Below, one piece after another: positions 1-8,310 of a DNA stretch of 31,158 nucleotides. The notes under the pieces were generated by a model. The model saw only the letters and a list, made by a program, of their open reading frames with translations. It did no database searches and was not told where the DNA came from. Position 1 is the first letter of the stretch. Every line of letters starts with the position of its first letter. Position numbers and translations under genes: made by a program. Source of the DNA: a virus; the IMG/VR virus record IMGVR_UViG_3300022200_001980, positions 1-31,158 of that record. One strand, written 5' to 3'.

Positions 1-415
1 TGCTCATGGTGTCATTTGCACCCTTGTTCACTACATCGAACACAGTACGGCAAAGCATGGTTCCAGCAGAAGCTGCGTTGAAAATACCAGCTTCGGTCAG
101 TGCGCCAGTGCCTTCGCCAGCTTCAAAGGACGAAACATAGGTAATGGTGTTGGATGATGCGGTAGTGCTATCCAAAGCCTCACGATGGGATTCAGAACCT
201 AATGCGGTATCTCCAGAAGCAGCAGCGGTCGTGCCAGTACCTACGGCCATGTGGGTCATGGCTGTTGCGGTGGCATCTTTCATTCGCGAACAGATGAAAG
301 TCAGGCCGGTAGCCACAACTAGATTATCAATCTCGCGGCTTTCCTTTACCGCACCAGTTTCGTCCTTGAGAACGATGTTCAAACGGCCCTTGGCCTTCAT
401 AGCGTCTTTAATCAT
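1..415 (-). CDS. Phage virion-associated protein, 3' end outside window
   Basis: The reading frame opens at an ATG at 415 with AAGGAA six bases upstream and stays open to the window edge (138 codons seen), so the C-terminus is missing. The visible protein has a variable N-terminus, then a segment MAVGTGTTAAASGDTALG (about residues 55-72), then a beta-rich stretch ending near FDVVNKGAND. This pattern is familiar from uncharacterised structural proteins of marine and freshwater siphophages, which are usually about 150 residues long, so only a short tail is probably lost. It is the last visible gene of the late operon, nine bases after the repeat-rich fibre gene. The role is inferred to be distal tail or fibre. 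Confidence 0.7.
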   Translation of the reverse strand, partial: MIKDAMKAKGRLNIVLKDETGAVKESREIDNLVVATGLTFICSRMKDATATAMTHMAVGTGTTAAASGDTALGSESHREALDSTTASSNTITYVSSFEAGEGTGALTEAGIFNAASAGTMLCRTVFDVVNKGANDTMS

Positions 416-424
416 GTCAATTCC

Positions 425-1552
425 TTATAAAGCGCGTTTTGCCCCAACATAGTCATCTGCAAAGTAATCAACACTATTTACATAGTCCTGATTTAGCAGC
501 GTACCGCTGTCGGAGCATCCGGCGGAATCGCTGCGAACAATACCAGTTGATTTTATAGTCTGATCCGAGGTTTGCATACCATCAGATTTGACAGATTGGA
601 AGGCCAAAATCTTGGCCTCTGACACATTCCCAGAATCGGAAACGCTTTTCCCGACAGCCTTTGTTTCGGCATCCGTAGCAGCCCCAGAGTCGCTAACAGG
701 CTTGGAAAATGCAATTACATTGGAGTCCGCTACAGCCCCAGAATCAGCCTTGCTGGTGGCATAGGAGAGGCTGGCTAAATCCGCTGTCCCCGCAAGGTTT
801 GTCAGATTCTTGAAGAATTGGATATTCTGCTGGTCATCTACATCCGCCTCTCCGTTGATGTCATCCGTCACATAAACGGTTTCTGAGAACGCCCTAGAGA
901 ACGCTACCGACCGAGCAAAACTATCCGCCGCTGTCCAGCTATCCGCAAAAGCCTTGGAAAGGGTAATTGCCGCAGAATCATCGGCATCTAGGATTTCGGT
1001 AGCCGGCCCTTCAACATAGTCCTCGAAGAAATAGCCATCCGTCACATAATCCTGATCGGTGTCATCCCCGATTCGGATGCTCATTCCTTTTGCGATGAAC
1101 TCAGAGATAGAAGCTAAGTCAGATTTCGCTAATAAAGTTGAGATTGATGTGGATTCAGAAGCATTCGCTGAATCAGCTTTGGATGCCGAATAAGAAAAAT
1201 TAGCCGAATCCGTGGCGGACGAGATATTGGATACGCTCTTGAAAAAGTGCATATATTGCTGATCGTCCACATCAGCCGCGCCATTTACATCATCGGTTGC
1301 TGATATAGAGTCCTCTACAGCCTTTCCTACGGACTTGGCGGCTAGATCGCTAGTAGATGTACTGTCAGATAAATACTTGCCGAAAAGACGCTGCACAGCT
1401 TCACTAGCGGCCACAGAATCGCTGATTGACTTAAAGAGCAAGAACAGCCCTTTCAGTACCTCTGCCTTTAGTCGGTTTGAGGTATTAGCAGCCTTTAGCC
1501 TTGTAGAGGCTGCGGCTGCAATCAAACGATTGATGGCATTGCTAGAAAACAC
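425..1552 (-). CDS. Repeat-rich tail fibre-like protein with internal duplication
   Basis: 375 residues, starting with GTG at 1552. GAGGA lies seven bases upstream, and the start shares its G with the last base of the preceding gene's TAG stop. The protein is made of degenerate Ser/Ala/Asp repeats of the type K-x-x-SDS-x-x-A-x-D. Two long segments, residues about 87-130 and 230-272, are clear duplicates sharing NGxADVDDQQ and SKADS. A second motif, QDYV-x4/5-YF-x2-DYV, occurs at about 167 and again at about 355. No enzymatic motif is seen. Low complexity and position beyond the tail tip suggest a fibrous virion appendage. Its target is unknown. Confidence 0.7.
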   Translation of the reverse strand: MFSSNAINRLIAAAASTRLKAANTSNRLKAEVLKGLFLLFKSISDSVAASEAVQRLFGKYLSDSTSTSDLAAKSVGKAVEDSISATDDVNGAADVDDQQYMHFFKSVSNISSATDSANFSYSASKADSANASESTSISTLLAKSDLASISEFIAKGMSIRIGDDTDQDYVTDGYFFEDYVEGPATEILDADDSAAITLSKAFADSWTAADSFARSVAFSRAFSETVYVTDDINGEADVDDQQNIQFFKNLTNLAGTADLASLSYATSKADSGAVADSNVIAFSKPVSDSGAATDAETKAVGKSVSDSGNVSEAKILAFQSVKSDGMQTSDQTIKSTGIVRSDSAGCSDSGTLLNQDYVNSVDYFADDYVGAKRAL

Positions 1553-1875
1553 TAGAAATCCTCACGAACAAAGAATTCTAATACTTCATAAACGGATTCA
1601 ATGTTGCCGCCGGTAAAGGTAGCCTCAATCTCACCCTCATAGTAACCGGGGTCAAGGTCGAGATCGCCAGAGCCAAAAGCAAAGATAGCAACGCCCTCGG
1701 ATAGGTCGTCACCAACAGCAACACTGGTCAAGGTAAAAAGAGTCGTTGTAGATCCTTTCTTGCGGAACTTTAGACGGACAGTGGCATCACTAAAATCAAC
1801 AGCAGTACCATCATCTTCGCGAGTAATGGTTGCTTTGATCTGTGTGCCGACATCACTCTGGACTAGGTAAAACAT
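1552..1875 (-). CDS. BppU-like baseplate upper protein, N-terminal domain type
   Basis: 107 residues from the ATG at 1875, chosen because AGGAG sits seven bases upstream; a longer reading up to 1899 lacks such a site. The order of beta strands (DVGTQIKATI, then VRLKFRKKG, then DLDPGYYEGEIEATF and YEVLEFFV) resembles the N-terminal domain of phage baseplate upper proteins (BppU/DUF2479). That domain anchors receptor-binding or fibre modules to the tail tip. It lies between a small unknown gene and the repeat-rich fibre, consistent with an adaptor for that fibre. The full-length BppU C-terminal part is absent. Confidence 0.65.
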   Translation of the reverse strand: MFYLVQSDVGTQIKATITREDDGTAVDFSDATVRLKFRKKGSTTTLFTLTSVAVGDDLSEGVAIFAFGSGDLDLDPGYYEGEIEATFTGGNIESVYEVLEFFVREDF

Positions 1876-2023
1876 GATCTTGCTCCTGTTGTTCTTCAAT
1901 TTGGGCTATTGTAATCGAATCATCCATCGCTACATCTTCCCCAAAATTTTTGCGAAATTGACCCAACACTTCTTGCTGTTTTTGCAAAATTTCATCAACC
2001 GTCAATGCGATTTTTTCAGTCAT
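1853..2023 (-). CDS. Small hypothetical protein
   Basis: 56 residues if translation starts at the ATG at 2023, which overlaps the upstream stop and has GGAT about seven bases before it. A start four codons earlier at 2035 is possible but has no visible ribosome binding site. The protein is acidic and mostly helical (TVDEILQKQQEVLGQF), with no cysteines or membrane segment. Its 3' end overlaps the BppU-like gene by 23 bases. Function is unknown. A small tail accessory role is suggested only by position. Confidence 0.55.
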   Translation of the reverse strand: MTEKIALTVDEILQKQQEVLGQFRKNFGEDVAMDDSITIAQIEEQQEQDHVLPSPE

Positions 2024-2888
2024 AATCTGATCCATTGATTACAAAAACGCTAGAAGTGCTATATAAACTTGCCCAGTTTACCCAACTCACAGTTCCATAG
2101 TAATCATTCATAAGATTTGTTACTGAGCAATATGAACATGATACGCAATCATTAAAAATACTATGAGTTGTATATCCATAATTACCGACAATCATAGCTG
2201 CTCTTGCGTCGCTTTCTGTTGTGTTCGTTCCAATCTGCTTTGCAAGCCAAAAACCCCAAGTTAAGCCATCGTTGGCATAATAAATAGTTTGTCTTGCGTA
2301 ATAGTGCCAAAACTTTAATTGAAATAAGCTTGGTCTTTGATATTGATAAAATAAAAATCCTTTGCCGCCTTGATAGCTCATGAATGCTGGTTTGGATATT
2401 CCAAGGCCAGCCCAAGTCGCTCCGCCAGTTAATTGATACGATCCAGTTCCGGATGGACTAGAAAATTCCTGAAATAAAAGCATCCTCGCATGACCATAGC
2501 CTGAGTCAAACGCAACTTCACTATCTTTTTTGAAAACTTGAATTCCATATCCAGATGATGTTGCATAATTTTTGTCACTAAACACATATAGCGTAATATC
2601 GCTATATGTTAATCCTGAATTTATTTGATTCGGAATATAAACATATATGTCATATGTTGTTGATGTTTTTTGTACGATTCTATTGATAGATGCAGCATAT
2701 CCGCTAGGAATATGTAAAAAGCAAACTGGCTTTCCGGGAGATGTTATCGGATAAACAATAAAGTCCCCGTAATTGCTCACAATATCTAGCGCCGATCTTG
2801 TGTGCTTTCCAATAAACCTTGGCGCAACAGTATCAGAGCCAATTACTCTTTTGCCGTTTTGGTTATTCAAATATATTCCGTGCGGCAT
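2016..2888 (-). CDS. Distal tail protein, DUF6453-like N-terminus
   Basis: 290 residues. The start ATG forms a TAATG overlap with the previous stop and has GGAT upstream. The opening pattern (xxGIYLNNQNGKRVIGSD, then PRFIG) resembles small phage tail proteins of the DUF6453 type that follow lambda J-like genes. The rest is rich in Tyr, Ser and aromatic residues, with a Cys cluster DCVSCSYC near residue 250. The gene is visibly richer in A+T than the flanking structural genes, which may reflect recent exchange of a host-range module. The receptor-contact role is inferred from position. Confidence 0.6.
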   Translation of the reverse strand: MPHGIYLNNQNGKRVIGSDTVAPRFIGKHTRSALDIVSNYGDFIVYPITSPGKPVCFLHIPSGYAASINRIVQKTSTTYDIYVYIPNQINSGLTYSDITLYVFSDKNYATSSGYGIQVFKKDSEVAFDSGYGHARMLLFQEFSSPSGTGSYQLTGGATWAGLGISKPAFMSYQGGKGFLFYQYQRPSLFQLKFWHYYARQTIYYANDGLTWGFWLAKQIGTNTTESDARAAMIVGNYGYTTHSIFNDCVSCSYCSVTNLMNDYYGTVSWVNWASLYSTSSVFVINGSDYD

Positions 2889-3391
2889 TAGATCAATCCA
2901 ACAGCATAAAAATATAATGTTAAGTCTGTGTTTGCTTTCAAGTTTGTATAAGAATTACCAGAAGAAAGACAGCCATCAACTTCTTGTTTGCCTACTTGAG
3001 AATATGAAACATTCCCTGTGAAAACAGCAAAGTATGGTGTTGTTGTATCCCAAACTCCCCCAGCAGAAGTGCATGATGATTCTGTTGTGTAAGAGCCATT
3101 ATAGTCACCGCTTATCAAGCATACCCCTGATGTGTTTGTTATTGTTTGGGGCGCGTCTAATGTTCCTGCATATACATTATTTAGATGCCATTCCGGCTCA
3201 ATCGTGTCAGATGTCGGTGCATCAGTAATTTCAAATTGCGTAATGTATAAATAATCAACAGGGTTTTCTAATGGAAATGTATAAATAAAATTTCCTTCCC
3301 CGCTGATGGAGTCAGTGCCAATTAGTGTTATTCCGATAACAGAATCATCTATTGTTCCTTTGGCATCATATATTTCAAATCCGTAAGCCAT
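2888..3391 (-). CDS. Distal tail protein with Cys/Trp motif
   Basis: 167 residues, TAATG-coupled to the tail tip gene, with GGAG about eight bases before the start. The N-terminus MAYGFEIYDAKG is similar to the opening of the next gene, suggesting a shared attachment module. Around residues 90-115 there is a motif of the form VCLISGxYxG, then SCTSAGGVW. Two cysteines and a Gly-Gly-x-Trp end recur in tail proteins of environmental phages and may form a small disulphide or metal-bound lobe. A+T-rich like its neighbour. Function is inferred to be adhesion or fibre attachment. Confidence 0.55.
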   Translation of the reverse strand: MAYGFEIYDAKGTIDDSVIGITLIGTDSISGEGNFIYTFPLENPVDYLYITQFEITDAPTSDTIEPEWHLNNVYAGTLDAPQTITNTSGVCLISGDYNGSYTTESSCTSAGGVWDTTTPYFAVFTGNVSYSQVGKQEVDGCLSSGNSYTNLKANTDLTLYFYAVGLI

Positions 3392-5469
3392 TAGGAAAGA
3401 TCTCCAATCTTCACGCGAAGTGTTGTGCCATCATAAACTTCCATCTTGCTGGATGAAATAGTAATGCGAGAACCACTTGCTGCGGATTGAATATTCACGC
3501 CTCCTGCGCCAACCTGAAAAGTGCCATTGGTGATAGTTCCTGCGTTTGCTGAAATATCAGAAAGTCCTGTGCTGACTGTTGTATTAATCAAATTGCCAGA
3601 TGCCGCTACCCAACTAGCTCCACTATAACGATAAATCTTGTTGTTATCATTGGTATCAAACCAAAGATCACCTTCGGTGTAATCTCCTCCAGTTGGTTCT
3701 GCGTCTTGGTAATAAGTGGTATTTCCGCCGCCAGCAGTAGTGGTTAGATTGTCTGCTGTTACAGCAATAAGAACATCATACTCATCAACATATTCAACCC
3801 ACGGTGATGTTGCCCCAATCGCATTTACTGATTTAATGCGAAGATTGTATGATGCGCCTGATTCAATTCCAGAAATCAACAAAGGAGGAGCATTGGTTCT
3901 TGATTCAAAGTTCCAATCAGCCGTACCGTCTTTTTTTAACTGAACAATATATTCTGTAATAAAGCTATCCGTTGGCTCAGTCCAATTGATGCTGAAACGC
4001 TGTGTAGAGCTTCCATTGTCATTAATGGCTTCTGAACTAGCAACAGAGATCGTAGACTCATTAACTGATGCAATCGTAAATGGATCTGGGAGAGTGGTAT
4101 CTGGATAATCAGGAACGCTTGCCCCAGAATACCAAGCAAAAGAACTATCCTGATGTTCTAGCAATGTAACCCCAACATTGCCATCGCTTTGCAGGGAAAG
4201 GCCAGTTATTCGAAATGGCTTTGCTGTCCAGCCCGGTGATGGATGGGTAACAGAAACAATGTCGCCAACATCTACCTGCAAAGCCTCTACTGTACACAGA
4301 AATGAACAGCGAATCCCATTCCTTGATTTGTTAAGAATGGTATTTGCAATGTTTCTTGCCTGATACTGATTTGTAATTGTTGGGAGTGATGCCCTTTTTT
4401 CTAATTCAAATCCTCCATCCTCTGCAAGTAGACTTGTATATTCTGCTGATCCTGCTTCCGGGTACTCAATCTGATCCTGCTGCCAGTTCTTTTCTGGATT
4501 CGCAAAGGTTGCAATGACTCGATTGAAACGCTCACGCTTGCGTTCACCGTTGATCGTGATTCCTCCAAGGATGTTATCTACATTAAAATTAAATGGAGTA
4601 AATCCTGCCGGAATTTCATCTTCAACAACAAGTCTGTATTTGCCCTGAGAATATGTAAGCAATCCTTGCATCCCAGACAGCAATTCCTTTACATTGTCGA
4701 TGACATTTTTACTTACATCTATAACAGCATTGCAATTAAACAATTGAATATTGTTTCCGCTTCCAGAATATTCATCAACTTCATATTCACATACATCTGC
4801 CGCAGACTGAAAAGAAGTAAATCCAGATTCAAATGAAGAATCTGGCAGTCCTTTTCCATATCGTGAATTTCGAAGATAATCCAACAAGCATACGGCTGGA
4901 TTTGTGCTAACGGCCCATGTTGATAGGGTGTCTTTATCCATTGCTCCATTTCTTGGGTCATATACTTTCTTCCCGCTAACTACCGCAGTCACATCAGGAA
5001 TAGAGCCAAACACATCCCGATCCCACTTAAAGCGTAGGCCAAGATAAGCAATGCCGCGCAAACGATGATCCGTAGTCCAGCTTGGTGCTGGCGTCAAAAC
5101 TGTACTGGCAGTTTGAGTGTCTGTACCTAATTTTTTATCAATGAGGACAAGGCCAGAAAATTTAGAATCTGTACTGATTGTGTCATTGATGTACACATCG
5201 CCGATGGCTTGGATTTCGCCTTCACACAGAACGAGGCAGATATACAGGTATTCATTGTCTGATCCAGAGGTTTCGACAAATACGCGAGTGCCGCCTACTT
5301 TTCGAACGCCATATACAACAGGAATCTGAGCAAGATTGCTTTCCTTGTTGAGCAGTGTTCCTTGTGACTTATCCTCGTACTGAGGAGGGTCTGGAATATC
5401 AACAAACCATGATACGACTTCGCCAAAAACATCCCCAACAAAGTCAAAAATCTTGCTAAATAGACCCAT
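3391..5469 (-). CDS. Tail tip protein, lambda J/TipJ-like host specificity protein
   Basis: 692 residues, preceded by a GTAGG-type ribosome binding site. The N-terminal part contains IPVVYGVRKVGG, typical of the central tail tip family related to lambda J and gene transfer agent tip proteins. A hub-like middle region follows to about 460, then a fibronectin type III-like module (about 465-560, containing INWTEP and YNLRIKSVN). The C-terminal region contains GDLWFDTNDNNKIYRYSG and ends in a short beta module similar to the DUF1983 region of J proteins. In siphophages this protein closes the tail distal end and carries host recognition. It is followed by three smaller tip genes. Confidence 0.85.
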   Translation of the reverse strand: MGLFSKIFDFVGDVFGEVVSWFVDIPDPPQYEDKSQGTLLNKESNLAQIPVVYGVRKVGGTRVFVETSGSDNEYLYICLVLCEGEIQAIGDVYINDTISTDSKFSGLVLIDKKLGTDTQTASTVLTPAPSWTTDHRLRGIAYLGLRFKWDRDVFGSIPDVTAVVSGKKVYDPRNGAMDKDTLSTWAVSTNPAVCLLDYLRNSRYGKGLPDSSFESGFTSFQSAADVCEYEVDEYSGSGNNIQLFNCNAVIDVSKNVIDNVKELLSGMQGLLTYSQGKYRLVVEDEIPAGFTPFNFNVDNILGGITINGERKRERFNRVIATFANPEKNWQQDQIEYPEAGSAEYTSLLAEDGGFELEKRASLPTITNQYQARNIANTILNKSRNGIRCSFLCTVEALQVDVGDIVSVTHPSPGWTAKPFRITGLSLQSDGNVGVTLLEHQDSSFAWYSGASVPDYPDTTLPDPFTIASVNESTISVASSEAINDNGSSTQRFSINWTEPTDSFITEYIVQLKKDGTADWNFESRTNAPPLLISGIESGASYNLRIKSVNAIGATSPWVEYVDEYDVLIAVTADNLTTTAGGGNTTYYQDAEPTGGDYTEGDLWFDTNDNNKIYRYSGASWVAASGNLINTTVSTGLSDISANAGTITNGTFQVGAGGVNIQSAASGSRITISSSKMEVYDGTTLRVKIGDLS

Positions 5470-6023
5470 TATTTCCTACCCCATTTCAGATCTTTTACTG
5501 AATTTGCCGCAAAATCAAAGCCCTTGTCCCCGGTAAAGAATAGAGACTGTGAATTGGGGTTGGTATAGCGTCCTGATTTCTTCTCGAAATCCGACCAATG
5601 GGAGGCAATATCTACGGTGATCCGTGAATCATTTTTGCCTTCGTTCAGGTCATAGCCATCAATCCTGCCGTCATAGACCAAAATCGGTGTGCCAATAATG
5701 GCCCCTGAAGCGTCCAGAAACGCCCTGTAAAGGATCGCTTGCTTGTTGATGTAGGCAGACCCTAGAAAGGCCGCTGTGAAGGTTTGTTCGACCCCTGAGA
5801 GCGTTACAGACAGGGTTCCAACTCGGACATCCGAGGATTCGTTGACTGTCCCGATTTCTAGGAGGTGGCTGGAGGCCGTATAGGTGTTCCCGCCGTAGGA
5901 AATGTCAAACCCAGCATCCGTCAGGTATACGCTAGTTGAGAGGTGCAATTCCAGCAGATGCGACATCTTGACCGCATCTTTCTCGATCTCGGCTAAGGTA
6001 GAGGCATTGATGGATCGAGACAT
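5469..6023 (-). CDS. Distal tail hub protein, DUF2163-like
   Basis: 184 residues. The start has GGAGGAAG about ten bases upstream. The sequence shows the hub arrangement of DUF2163/BR0599-type phage proteins: an N-terminal helix (MSHLLELHL), beta strands around YGGNTYTASSHLLEI, a segment RVGTLSVTLSG, then GRIDGYDLNEGKND and a C-terminal GDKGFDFAANSVKDLKWGRK. It lies directly before the J-like tip and directly after another short tail protein, the usual order in lambda/GTA-like tails. It probably contacts the tip hub during tail assembly. No enzymatic residues are recognised. Confidence 0.7.
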   Translation of the reverse strand: MSRSINASTLAEIEKDAVKMSHLLELHLSTSVYLTDAGFDISYGGNTYTASSHLLEIGTVNESSDVRVGTLSVTLSGVEQTFTAAFLGSAYINKQAILYRAFLDASGAIIGTPILVYDGRIDGYDLNEGKNDSRITVDIASHWSDFEKKSGRYTNPNSQSLFFTGDKGFDFAANSVKDLKWGRK

Positions 6024-6595
6024 TAGAGAACTTCCTCCATGTCGATCTCATACTCGTAATACTCATTAGCGGATAGGCTGTATTCCTGAACGTCATTTGC
6101 CAAGCGCATTTTGAATGGAACGCTGTTATAGGTCACTCCAGAGCCGCTAGCCACATTGACGACAATCCCCGGTTCAATGGAAACAGTCCCCGATCCAGTT
6201 AGATCCGCCGTTACCATGTATGCCTTGTCATGGGTGGAGAATTTGATGAAATCTCCGGCTTTTAGAGTCCCAGTCAAGCCAGTAATTGCAATCGTTGCAT
6301 CTCCTGCCGTATGTGCGCCATTGACCGTTACCGTCCCAGTGGCGGTTCCTCTTGTGCTGCTAATTACCGGAGGGACAATCGTAAATGTTCCATAGCGGCC
6401 TTGGAGGGCCATCACAAACGCATATACAGGCATGAATTCAGCCCGGGTCATTGGATTGTATTTGGCCGTAAATGCCCATTTCTGGCCTCCCAGAGCGCGA
6501 ACCTGAACCTTTCCTGATACCGTTTCTGATACCAAGTTAAAGTGTTTGCTGGTTACGTTAATTGCCTTGAATTCAGGCGATGTTGGATAACTCAT
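6023..6595 (-). CDS. Minor tail protein (distal tail)
   Basis: 190 residues; its ATG overlaps the stop of the tape measure gene (ATGA). The N-terminal half is beta-rich, with KVQVRALGGQKWAFTAKYNPMTRAEF, typical of distal tail proteins that follow the tape measure gene. Residues about 95-150 form an inserted beta domain (GDATIAITGLTGTLKAGDF) resembling small Ig/OB-like inserts in minor tail proteins. The C-terminus YEYEIDMEEVL is acidic. Its place between tape measure and hub suggests a tail distal (Dit-like or lambda M-like) role. The exact family was not identified. Confidence 0.65.
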   Translation of the reverse strand: MSYPTSPEFKAINVTSKHFNLVSETVSGKVQVRALGGQKWAFTAKYNPMTRAEFMPVYAFVMALQGRYGTFTIVPPVISSTRGTATGTVTVNGAHTAGDATIAITGLTGTLKAGDFIKFSTHDKAYMVTADLTGSGTVSIEPGIVVNVASGSGVTYNSVPFKMRLANDVQEYSLSANEYYEYEIDMEEVL

Positions 6596-8310
6596 GCTAG
6601 TGCTGGCCTCCCACGCTCATTCAGGGCCGTATTAATGATTCCGATAATCTGTCCCCTGCGGGACTGAAGCAATGTATCAAATCCAGTAGCGTCTACAGTA
6701 CTAATTTGGAAGGATACATTTACGTTCTTAGAAACCTCGGTCTGAGAAGTTTGAATCTTATCGTTTGGCGTTACGCGACCAGATGTACCCATTGTGAGGA
6801 TTTCTGGGCCGCGTTCACCAACAACATAGGATTCGCCAGCCCGCACCTGACCACCTAATGCTCGTCCCGCTAGAGATTGGGCAGCAAAACTAACGCCAGC
6901 AGCAATCACAGTAGCAGCAGCAGCAGCGCCAAGAGCAGGGCCAATAATTGGAACTCCAGCTAAGGCCGCATATGCCTTCATAGCCGCCTCGTAAGAGGTG
7001 GAGACAATATTTACTGCTCGCTCTCTTTTTTCCTGATCGAGAAGGTTTACAGCTAAACGATAGCCTGCCTTCTGCTTGTCAGTCTTGTTCTTGAGCAAAT
7101 TGTCCTCAAGACTGAGAAGTCCCTGATTGACAATACGTTGATCTTCAAGTTTGTCTTTCTCAAACTGTTTACGTTGATTTTCGGCCTCTTTTTGAGCGTC
7201 AAGAATGGCTCTTTGTTTCCGCTTTTCTCTGTCAATGGCTTCTTTTGCCATTGCTTCTTCTGCTTCTGCTTGTTCAATTTTAAGTAGATTTGCTTCCGCC
7301 TGAGCAGCAACTAGAGGGCCAAAAGTTTTGGCAAGTTCCATTTGTTCAAAGCGAAGCCTACGGACTTCAATAGCAGATTTTCCTGCTGCTTCTGCTTCTT
7401 GCTGAAGTTTCTCTATGTAACGAGTGCCTTTTTGAATTGCTCTTTCTTGCTCATCAGTAAGAAGAGTTCTTCCCTCTTTCAGGAAAAAATAGCCACGCTC
7501 AAGATCATCCTGAAGATCTTGTTCGCTTTGCATAGCTGCAATTGCATCAATCCTTGCCCTTTCATCTTCGGCAGAAATAGCAATCCCTGCTCTCTTTTGT
7601 TCCGCAATCTTTTTCTCTATTCCGTAGAGTTTTGATCTTGCTTCTCTTTCTCGATTCAATGATTCATTGAATTTATCGCGCAATTTATACGCTTCAGATA
7701 ATCTTTGTTCTTCGCTGAGTTGTGCGCTTTTCTTTATGAGGCGATCAACCTCATCCGTCATATTCTTGAGTTCTTCTGTGCTTGCCCTTAATGATCCAAT
7801 TAATGCGCCAGTAATAGCACCAGCAATAGCGAGAACAGCACCAAATACTGCGCCACCCGGCCCAAATAATGCTGCAATCTGAGAACCCTGCTGAGTAAAT
7901 ACGGTAATTGCGCTAGTGCCAGCCTGTAGCTGTACGGCAATATCTTGAACCTGATAGCCTAATTGCTGGACAGAGCCTCGCATGGCCCGGAATGCGCCGC
8001 GACCAGATGCGGCAACTGCGGCAACACCTGATATGGCCTTTTGTTGATTTAATGAGGCTGCTGCTTGCTGTAGCTGTGCTTGCGTTGCGCCTTTTACAGC
8101 AAGATCATAAAGCCGCATTTCATCGGCAGAAAGGGTTGTTTGTGCCTCAAGTCTTTTTAGCTGATCTACAAGAACCTTTTGCTTCTTGCTTAATCCGTCA
8201 GTGCTAAATTCAGCTTTCTTTGCCTGATCTGCAAGCAATGAGAGAACCTTGCTGGCTTTCTCAACATGGCTGGTATCGACTTGAATTTGAAGGGTTGCTA
8301 TATCGGCCAT
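6592..8310 (-). CDS. Tail length tape measure protein
   Basis: 572 residues, with AAGGATAGGGAACC before the ATG. Residues about 1-100 and 180-440 are heptad-rich and strongly charged, predicting long coiled coil. Two hydrophobic segments are present: one near 145-175 (ALFGPGGAVFGAVLAIAGA) and one near 445-482 (Ala/Gly-rich). This is the expected architecture of a siphophage tape measure, which sets tail length and is ejected with the DNA. At about 0.15 nm per residue the tail would be roughly 85 nm, rather short for a siphovirus. It directly follows the frameshifted chaperone gene, as in lambda gpG/GT-H. Confidence 0.88.
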   Translation of the reverse strand: MADIATLQIQVDTSHVEKASKVLSLLADQAKKAEFSTDGLSKKQKVLVDQLKRLEAQTTLSADEMRLYDLAVKGATQAQLQQAAASLNQQKAISGVAAVAASGRGAFRAMRGSVQQLGYQVQDIAVQLQAGTSAITVFTQQGSQIAALFGPGGAVFGAVLAIAGAITGALIGSLRASTEELKNMTDEVDRLIKKSAQLSEEQRLSEAYKLRDKFNESLNREREARSKLYGIEKKIAEQKRAGIAISAEDERARIDAIAAMQSEQDLQDDLERGYFFLKEGRTLLTDEQERAIQKGTRYIEKLQQEAEAAGKSAIEVRRLRFEQMELAKTFGPLVAAQAEANLLKIEQAEAEEAMAKEAIDREKRKQRAILDAQKEAENQRKQFEKDKLEDQRIVNQGLLSLEDNLLKNKTDKQKAGYRLAVNLLDQEKRERAVNIVSTSYEAAMKAYAALAGVPIIGPALGAAAAATVIAAGVSFAAQSLAGRALGGQVRAGESYVVGERGPEILTMGTSGRVTPNDKIQTSQTEVSKNVNVSFQISTVDATGFDTLLQSRRGQIIGIINTALNERGRPALA

